Shown here piece after piece: positions 56,400 through 64,000 of a DNA stretch of 64,000 nt. The stretch is from Pisolithus tinctorius (Eukaryota; Basidiomycota; Agaricomycetes; Boletales; Pisolithaceae). The DNA lies in the NCBI GenBank assembly GCA_024663395.1, contig JANFAH010000003.1, positions 2,480,001-2,544,000 of the forward strand, written 5' to 3'. A model generated the notes under the pieces. That model was not told the DNA's origin and searched no databases. It worked only from the letters and a program-made list of their open reading frames with translations. Numbering within the stretch: position 1 is the first letter of the stretch; every line of letters starts with the position of its first letter. Both the position numbers and the translations under genes were made by a program.

Positions 56400-57963
56400 A
56401 TGCAAGCCTACTCCATCAACGACATGTGTCCCGTGTTCAGCATGAGGGACCAGGTGACCACGGCGCTCGCTGCAGCTCTAGGGCATGTCTGGAACTTGAT
56501 TGAGGTGGCGCCACAGCCAGAGGAGAGGCTGGAGACCATCTATGCATGGGTGGAGGACTGGGATAAGACATGGGTGAGCAACCTTCCACTGTAGTGTGTC
56601 GTGCATTGACAGAGATCCGCAGGCCAGCATACGCTTGTGGTGGAAATACGTCAACAACAACAGAATTTCTGTGCCGAAGGTTCGCGACGAGTGCATGCGC
56701 GACTACACTGAGGAATCTGTGATGTGCCAAAGCCTTCTAGTCCTGGGTGCCATCGCCATCGCTGACCTCCATCATCCAGTGGAGCAGAGATGGATCCACA
56801 TTGACGACATCTTCGAAGACTACCAGGAGAGGGTAGAGTTGAGAGCGCAGCTCGAGGCAGAGAGGTTGGCAAGGGAACCTTCTATGCGCACGCGCAGACA
56901 GGCAGCAACGATGATAGGTCAAGGTCAAGGCTGCGTGCCCAGCAACACTGAAGCAGGGGAGTCTTCGAGGGGGACTGGACAACCAGTGAGGGAACAGACA
57001 GATAGTACAGGCAAGGGGAAGGGCAAGGAAAAGGTACGTCCTACCCTCCAGGAAATGCCGAGCGCGATGGTTAACGTTCAGAAAAACTCCGCAGGCCACA
57101 GACGAAGTCGACGAGCTGGAGAACGACGAAGGCGAACACCCACCTAACCCTGACCCATCAAAAGCTGGTGCTCCAGCACCTGACCCCAACCTTTGATGCA
57201 GGGAGTGTGTGAAGGTAAACGCAGCGTGCAAAGGGCTACCTGGGGAGTCGTGCGAGCGATGCAGGCAGGCCAAACAGAAGTGTAGCCAGTTGCTCAGAGT
57301 GGGTAGGAAGGTGAGTACGAGCTGATTGCGACGTGAAGAACGAGGACACTGAACCGTAACACAGCACAAGAATGCTGGTAGTGGAGAGACGGCTGCTGGG
57401 CCATTGCATAAACGGACCAAGTCAGTAACAGTAACGGCGACGACTGGGCTGAAACTCTGGATCCCTGCTCACAAACCCCTCCCCAGGCAAAACTCCGAAC
57501 CAACTCCTGGGCACCCAACACCTTGTGCTAGTTCCCCATTGACCTCGAACATGCCTCCTCCTCCCGCACCTCGACCTCCCCTCTTCCTTCCATCAGCAAC
57601 CCCTGCCCCTCGACCTCACCCTGAGCTAACTCCGCCACCAATGGACAATCTGGGAGACCTTGGCGATGGTGGACTTTTTGGCAGACCGACGGGATTATTG
57701 GACGATCCACCCATGCCTGTCGACAGTGCACAGGACAAGCCTGAAGATCCCCCAGTCACAGAAACTCCGCTGGTCGCAAACCCGAGCGAGTCGACTACAC
57801 GCAAGGCTCTTGCTGAGCGCATCTGACTGTTGGAGGGTAGGGTGGATGACGAGGAGTTTGAGTTGACCCAGATTCACCAGATGCTGGGGCTGTTGGCGAC
57901 GCGAGTAGAGCAACAGATCGGCGTGGTTCAGGGGCGACGCGAGGAGCTGAAGAGGTTGAAGGA
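56400..57963 (+). pseudogene. Zn2Cys6 plus coiled-coil ORF, convergent with the gypsy element
   Basis: The first exon (56400-56573) reads MQAYSINDMCPVFSMRDQ and YAWVEDWDKTW. The next open part has ASIRLWWKYVNNNRISVPKV then RDECMRDYTEESVM, EDYQERVELRAQLEAERLAR and GKGKGKEK. An intron around 57032-57092 leads to ATDEVDELENDEGEH. Then TGA at 57194-57196 is followed at once by a C-x2-C-x6-C-x7-C-x2-C-x6-C cluster (57197-57283), the canonical fungal Zn2Cys6 spacing. A Pro-rich part follows, then LAERI, TGA at 57824-57826, and a coiled coil (LLEGRVDDEEFELTQIHQML, VEQQIGVVQGRREELKRLK). The splice between the first two parts was not resolved in frame. It lies tail to tail with the pol gene. I suspect it belongs to the same element. 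Confidence 0.5.
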
Positions 57964-58123
57964 TTAGCTCAAGGATATGTAGGTACAAGTACAGTAGCAT
58001 AAGTAGGTTGCGGAATTTATTTTGTTTTATTTTGTGATTCTTTTGGTATTTTTGAATGGGAATATCGCTAAGAAGGGAGCAGGGAAAGAGAACAAATCGA
58101 CAAGAGACGGAAGATGAGCAGAA

Positions 58124-58141
58124 TTTTTTTTTTTTTTTTTT
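58124..58141 (+). repeat. Homopolymer T18
   Basis: Eighteen T in a row (A18 on the element's coding strand side downstream of pol, read as T on plus), next to a purine-rich tract at 58185-58235. Confidence 0.9.
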
Positions 58142-58240
58142 GAGTAGGGTTTTGTTTTATATGAGACGAAGAGGGTATATATATAAGCGAAAGGAAAAGC
58201 AGAGAAAGAGAGGAAAGAAAGAGATAGAGAGAAAGGTGTG

Positions 58241-61200
58241 CTACTCATCTGATTCGTCCAAAGGGACACCAGCGAGTGCAGGGTCTGGTAGCGAATCGTC
58301 TTCCAAGTGATCTAAGTTGCCTGCAGAAATTCCAGTCAACTGTGTGACTTCAATACAAGAGTTATTCCACAGGAAATAGGGGTAAAGACGGAAGGTGGCA
58401 AAACGGAATTTGGACATGGCACCATCTAATTCTGCCAGGATGTACAAGCCTCCTTTGGTTTGCCGAACGACGATCATGGGGCCTAGGTAGCGTGGTTTGG
58501 TCTTGCGATCTAGTTCTCTCTCAATATGTGAATTCCACACAAGGACAAGTGACCCAGGTTTGAAGTTGAAGTCTTGGATGGTGTGTGCAAAATGAGCGAC
58601 GAAGTCTTTGACCGAAGCGAAGCGAGACTTCAGAACGAGATCATGGATGCGAGCGAGGTCTTCTGAATATTTCTGGAGTTGTCAAGCATGATGGGCGATG
58701 AGTTCTGTCGTTGAGTAAAATTCTGCTTCGAAAGGGGCTAGGAATGTTGCCTCAGCAAGGTCAAAGGGGAGTCTAGGTTCAACGCTGTGAGCCATATAGA
58801 ACGGAGAAAACCCAGTTGCCTTGTGAATCATAACCCTCTCTGCCCAGAACACCGTAGGAGCCACCTCTGACCACTTTGATGCTTCCCCACCGCAACTCTT
58901 TACCAACACCTCCCTCACATCGAAATGCTGACGCTCAACAACTCCATTCACTTGTGAGTTATAAGGTGAGATTCGTATGTGGCGAATTCCGAAGGTCTTG
59001 GAGAGCCAATCGAGGGTGAGTACGTAGGGACCACCGTTATCTGTGACAATTTCCGCAACAGCACCCCAACGGCACAAGATCTGCTCGAAGATGAATTTTC
59101 CGATGGTCTTGCTGGTTTCTGTGTGAAGCATAGCCCACTCTGGATAACTAGTGAGTGAACAGCAAGCTTGGGTGACGTAGCGAAATCCGTTCGACTTCGG
59201 CATCAAGAACATGTCCATATATGCTTTAAAGAATAGGGGCTCGGGGATGGCAATGACTGGTGGAATATGTACATGATCCAAATGGCGTATTTGGCACTTG
59301 TGACATGACTTGACGTACCAGCGGACGTCCTGCTCTAGCATAGGCCACCAGAAACGAGTCAGCAGCTGCATGCAGGTCGAGTAGATACCCTTGTGTCCTA
59401 GCTCATCATGAGCCTGACGAAGAATCCCGAGTCATTTGTGAGGGGTGACTACTAGTTGGTGATGTCTGTGAGGGTCCTTTCTCCACAGGTCTCCTCCTTT
59501 GACGAAATACTGAGTGGCGAGACACACCAGGCTTTCCAACTCCCCTCCCTCCAATCCTTCTGGCTTCTTCTTCGTCTCCAAAAACTCCTTCACCACTTTT
59601 AACCTCTCCTCTCTCTGGATCGCTTTCTCTGAGTGTGGAATTTCCGTCTCGTAGACACTCGGCGAGGTTTGTTCGGAGGAATAGATGCCTAGACTCTGTG
59701 ACAAGACCAAAGGTGAGTCTGACAAGGTACTCGGAATTTCCAAAGGGTAAGGCTGAGACTCGAAATGGGCCTCCCTACGGTTCAAAAGCTCGACAGCGAA
59801 GGCTCCACACTCGTCTATCCACTCCTCGTAGTCCTCTTCTCCATCCTCATCTTCTTCTGCTTTCGGTCTCCTTGAAAGACCATCTGGCACTGCATGCTTG
59901 TGAGCAGGGACATGTACGAGCTCGAAGTCGAATAAAAGAATTCCCGCAATCCAGCAGTTGATGGTTGTGTTGGGCTGTAAGTCTGGATTGTTAATCATCC
60001 CCTTTATATATCGTGTGTCAACCTTGACAACTAAATTCTGCATGCCGAAAATGTGAAGTCTGACATCGTGTAAAGCACGGAAGAGACCAAAGAGCTCGAG
60101 TTTGGCTTGGCTGTAACGGCATTCACGGTCGTTGAGAGTTATCGAGCTGAACCTCGCAGGGTAATGTTTTCCATCTTCCCCCTCCTGCATGAGGAGGTAT
60201 CCTACAGCGATATTCGAAGTGTCGACTGCCAGAATGACCTTCCTCTCGGAATTGTAGTCGATAGTGCGTAGCGCAGGGGACGAGATGATAGCTTGGTGAA
60301 GATAATCCATGGCTTCCCTGTGTTCATCATGGAATTCGAAGGAGACATCTTTCTTGGTCAGCTCGACAAGGGGACGTGCATACTTAGTGAAATCCTTGAT
60401 AAAGATCCTACAATACGAGCAAAGACCTAAAAATCCGCACACTTCGGTGACATTAGCGCAGTAGGGCCAGTCTTTAATTTTCTGGACTTTAGCTTCGTCC
60501 GGAATTCTCCCCTCGAACAACACCTTATGCCCAACCACAATGATAGACGGCACGGCGATGACGCATTTCTTTGCTGAAACGGTAGCTCCTGCATGACGCA
60601 GACGATGCAAGACGTGGTTAACGTTCTGCAGATGTTCCCAGATGAAGTGCCAGATCCTGGAGTTTTGTGCGATCATCTGGAAGGTACCGTCGGAATTTTG
60701 GTAACAAGATTTGGGGCCCTTGATCGGGCAGTCGTCAATGAACGGGATGGTAACTTCCGGAATTTCATCCTTCAATATCCAACAGACATCTCCGTGGAAA
60801 ATCTGGATGGCATTCGTGTAGCCCATAGGTAGTTTAGTGAGTCGAAGGGTACCGATAGGGGTTTGGAAAGTAGTAAGATTGTGGTATTCGTCGTGTATGG
60901 TGCGATGATCGTATCTGACCATAAGATCTAAAATTCTGTAGATGGAGTGGCAGGCAAAAGCTTCTGCAATCAAGTTGACAAAGGGGGGAATGGCTGAATC
61001 CTTTATAGATACAGCGTTCAGAGGTTGTAAGTCATGGACAAGGCGCAGAGATTTTCCGTCCTTCTTGACTACACAGAACCATTTTGAGCAATAGGACGAA
61101 GTAGACGGTTCGTAGACTCCTGCGGAAATTTTTTCTTTGATTATGCTGATGATGTCACGAAAAATGGCGGGAGGTATGGGGATATTCTGCTCGACCCAGG

Positions 61201-61849
61201 GTTTGTGGGCTAGCATGGGTATCTTCAGCAGCGGAAACATATCTTCTCGGAAGGTTCCCCTTTCTGTGGCATCCCAAGCGAAGGCGGTCTCGTGCGTCTT
61301 GACCAGCCATCGTACCAGATTTAACTCCACAGGCCAGAGGAACTTCAAAGGGTCCAGATCGAGCTCATCAGCCCTTTCCTGGGTGAACCTGGAGCCTGGC
61401 ATGAACGGAGGAGGATGAGTAGGTAGTACAGGCAAATCTGCGAGAGGATCTTCAGCCTCCCGATGCTCTACCTGGAATTCCACAGGCATCGACGTCGGTA
61501 CAGGCCTGACCTTCTTCGCTACAGGTTTGTACTTTAAAATATGAAGAATGGGATTGAACTGGTAAGTGGAACATAAAGCTGAAACTGTCAGTGGTGAAAC
61601 GGTAGTGCTAGTAGAAAATAAGAAGGGGTCATTCGAAGAAACGGAACTAGAATCGAACAGATCAATGGGGGGCGTACTGTTGCTTTGTAAATCATAGATC
61701 AATGCCGCAGCAGAATTTTCAGTAGTGTCTGTAGAGGAAAGGGAAGCCGGCTTCAAAGGTAACAAAGGAGGATCAGAAAGGTAGAGAGAACACACGGAGA
61801 TAACATTATCATGGCCTCCTCGCGATCCAAATGAGTCATCGACCGACAC
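58241..61849 (-). pseudogene. RT-RNase H-integrase of the gypsy element
   Basis: Reading in the -1 frame from the gag end. RT: KWFCVVKKDGKSLRLVHDLQ, RILDLMVRYDHRTIHDEYHN, LTKLPMGYTNAIQIFHGDV and the catalytic FIDDCPIKGP. Connection: AGATVSAKKCVIAVPSIIVV then GHKVLFEGRIPDEAKVQKI. RNase H: ILAVDTSNIAVGYLLMQEGE, LELFGLFRALHDVRLHIFG, KVDTRYIKGMINNPD, HKHAVPDGLSRR. TGA at 59434-59432. Integrase: AHDELGHKGIYSTCMQLLTR, SCHKCQIRH, FKAYMDMFL, EIVTDNGGPY, NGVVERQHFDVREV. TGA at 58684-58682, then DLARIHDLVLKSRFASVKDF, RYLGPMIVVRQTKGG and end at 58241. No chromodomain was recognised. Apart from the two TGA the frame is intact. Confidence 0.87.
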
Positions 61850-61858
61850 TAAAAACCC
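61849..61858 (-). promoter_or_regulatory. Candidate -1 ribosomal frameshift site
   Basis: Codons CAG GGT TTT TAG. The heptamer G GGT TTT (61858-61852) is of the canonical X XXY YYZ type and the gag-frame stop follows at once. In the -1 frame reading continues TTA GTG TCG GTC into the RT frame without a stop. RNA structure downstream was not assessed. Confidence 0.7.
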
Positions 61859-64000
61859 TGCTCAGGTTGTTTCATGTGGTGATGCATCTCCTTGTGTGCA
61901 AAGTAGTCTTCTTCATCTTCGCGATTTACGAACCGTGGAAGAGGCTGTAGTCTGTTTTGAGGGCGCATCGGAATTAATACCTGTCTACCCATGTTAGGGT
62001 CACGAATCTCCAGAGACTGTTCTCTGTCGGGAAAATCTCGTAGGATGCTGGAGAGCAGGCAGAAGAAAGGTCGCCCGAGCAGTAGATCAAATGGCATGCA
62101 GTCGACGACCTGAATCTGGAGGTGCGCTTCGATATTCCCTATGTGCAAGGATGCATTCTCTATGACCCCACGGGTGCTTTCTTTGGATTGGTTAGCGGCC
62201 TCCAGAGTCATGGTCATGTCAGTATGGAGGGGGGCCTCTAAAGCTTCCCACAACTCTCATCGCAAGGCCACTACCTGGCATCCACTGTCCAGAATACATT
62301 TGACGTGAAGTTTGTCCATCAAGATTCCGTCGACAGCATGTAAGGGAGCCGTAGCGAGGCCTATGCACTTCCCTTCTGTGTCTCTGACCCAGTATTGCTC
62401 ATAGGACGCCCATGCAGGTGACACCACAGCTTCTGACGCCATTTCCAAGCTCCCGATCGTTATCTTCTTTGTCATGGCCAGTTCTCGGACCTGCTTGCGA
62501 ATCTCTGGACTGACAGCAAAGAGGTCTTTGGTAGAAATTTCCATCTTCGCCTCTAAGACTTGGTTTTTGAGTCGTCTAGTAGCAGCTGCTTCATCGAAGC
62601 TGCTCTGGTATCGAAATTGGGGTGCAGGAATCGTTGTAGGCTTAGATTTCCTGGGATCTGTGGGATTAGAGACGACCGGAGTTTTACTAACGGCTGTGTT
62701 CTCTGTAACATGGACGGGATCCTTTGGAATGGAATTATCGACTGGCCTGGGGGCAGTTGACGCGTTAGCAGGTGCTGGACCTGTCACAGGGGTTCGCTGA
62801 CAGCGAGCCAGAATTTCTACACTGTCGAAACGAGTGACCTTCTTCTTTTTGATATTATTTTTCAATTCTTCTACCTGCACGTAAGCTCTTGCCAGTGCAC
62901 GCTGGTCTTCTTCATCAGTATTACTCTCTAGTTCTTCGTCGATTAGGTAGGAGGAGGGATGTAAGTCGACCTGAAATTCCGTGGTCTCTTCGTTACTGAA
63001 GAACATTGTGCTGACGAGATGAGGTGGGGTATCGCATCCTCGAGACGAGTTCAAAGACTGGCTAGGACGTTGTACGGAGACGAGGTTTGCTGAGGCGATG
63101 ATAGAATCGCGCATGGCGAGGAAGTTGTCAATCTTTTCTTTAAAGTTCCGGCCAGCAGCCATCCTAGGAATGTCAGAACCATCAGGCATAAATACTCTTC
63201 CCCCTATCAGGGTGCATTTCCCAGCTTGTACGTATTCATGACACAGTGCGCACTCTGCCATACGGTGACCATCAGTGCTTCTGCAGAAGAAACACCATGG
63301 GTCAAAAGAGCGATGGAATTGGCCCTCTTGACCTTGCTGAGGGGGTGACGTGTCAGTAGGTTGTTGGGCGACTTGGACATACTTGCGTTTTAAGATAGTG
63401 GGGACAGTCGACGAAGAAGGGGGTGTGGAGTTCTGAGGAAACAAGGCCGAAGAATCAGGTTGAGGGAGATTTCATTTTGCTCCACTGAGCAGGTAGTTAG
63501 CGTGCTTGTAGACCAGATCGAACTCCCAAGGTTCGTCAATGTCGTGATCTAGGTCTGAAAGTTGCAATCATGTGAGCAAGGAATTCCGGAACCTCGGGGG
63601 AAATCCCTCAAGGAATTTCTCGTTGATGTAGTCCTTGGGGAGCTTCTTCTTCTTCTGGACGAGGCCAAGGATGCATCGGAATTCCCGGACGTATTTACTG
63701 AGATCTTCCAGCGATCCCATAGGTTTCTGAACTTGATGGTAGAGTAAGGTCTCGAGGTCAGCTTTGGTATAGCGATGATCTTTCACTGAGGCACCTGGAT
63801 AGTAGTTCAGGAGTTCTTTGGAAAACGTGTCCCAGTCATTGAAGCCGTCGGTTGCAGCGTCTAGGGTAGACCAAAATTCCGCCTCGTTGTGATCGGCGTA
63901 ACAGATGACCCAGTGGATTTTATCTTTTCTGGTGTCAAGGCCAGCTTCGACGCAGAGTTGTTCGACATCTTCGAGGTAGTGAGTGATGTCTTCAGTGCGA
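61849..64000 (-). pseudogene. Gag-protease of the gypsy element
   Basis: The frame is open at the window edge (DITHYLEDVEQLCVEAGLDT, then KIHWVICYADHNEAEFWSTL, a capsid-like part). It passes MGSLEDLSKYVREFRCILGL, TGA at 63570-63568, TGA at 63474-63472, a Cys/His part WCFFCRSTDGHRMAECALCH (knuckle-like CxxC...H...C), a charged linker, and the protease motif CILDSGCQVVALR. TGA at 62259-62257 comes just after that, then LEAANQSKESTRG and FDLLLGRPFF (the second protease motif), ending EQGF with TAG at 61851-61849. All three internal stops are TGA. Confidence 0.82.

Larger units (their letters stand above)
58241..64000 (-). mobile_element. Ty3/gypsy element on the minus strand, runs off the right edge
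   Basis: From the right edge down: gag, protease, then a -1 frame change, RT, RNase H and integrase. Frames are free of indels apart from the frameshift, but interrupted by TGA codons. The 5' LTR is beyond the window; a 3' LTR may lie at 55.1-56.3 kb after the convergent Zn2Cys6 ORF. Confidence 0.88.

Overview
The window looks like nuclear DNA of an agaricomycete (mushroom-forming basidiomycete). Genes are compact and carry many short GT-AG introns, mostly 45-61 bp. Neighbouring genes often share short divergent promoters. The protein set is fungal: Ima1, SKN1/KRE6 glucan-synthesis protein, Rav1, Arg2, carnitine carrier, seipin. The retroelements are of types common in agaricomycetes. No rRNA, tRNA, CRISPR array or prokaryote-type operon was seen.

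Positions 1-45.7 kb are ordinary host chromosome, interrupted once. In order: the 3' end of a heparinase II/III-like gene; a Ser/Thr-rich single-pass membrane protein; an Ima1-type inner nuclear membrane protein (minus) divergent from a SNAPC1-like snRNA transcription factor subunit; a KRE6/SKN1 GH16 protein; a UBE2O-type ubiquitin conjugase (minus) divergent from an F-box protein; mitochondrial N-acetylglutamate synthase (Arg2); carnitine/acylcarnitine carrier (minus); a four-domain fasciclin membrane protein (minus) divergent from the V-ATPase assembly factor Rav1; Rab GDI (minus); a Myb/SANT-like nuclear protein (minus) only 69 bp from methylmalonate-semialdehyde dehydrogenase; low-molecular-weight tyrosine phosphatase (minus); an SH3BGR/thioredoxin-fold protein; seipin (minus); then a tandem pair of a small conserved basidiomycete family flanking another conserved unknown gene.

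A structurally complete Ty1/copia element (34570-39893) sits in what was a ~214 bp divergent promoter between the phosphatase and the SH3BGR gene. It has identical 216-bp LTRs, a perfect 5-bp target duplication (TGGTG), a half-tRNA primer-binding site and one long gag-pol frame broken by two TGA codons.

From about 46 kb to the end the window is a nest of transposon debris: a ribonucleotide-reductase small-subunit remnant; a ~3.6 kb inverted-repeat structure (47751-51373); a Ty3/gypsy chromovirus piece split by an ~877-bp insertion with 12-bp terminal inverted repeats; an extra gag-like ORF starting in a TAATG overlap with the pol stop; an LTR; and a second Ty3/gypsy element on the minus strand running out of the window. 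That second element has a textbook -1 frameshift heptamer (G GGT TTT before TAG) between gag-protease and RT. It also has a convergent (antisense) ORF carrying a canonical Zn2Cys6 cluster.

Across all these elements every premature in-frame stop I found is TGA. This fits CGA-to-TGA decay at CpG sites, that is, cytosine methylation acting on repeats. Host genes do use TGA as a normal stop. Splice coordinates were read by eye from reading frame and GT-AG signals, not confirmed with transcripts.
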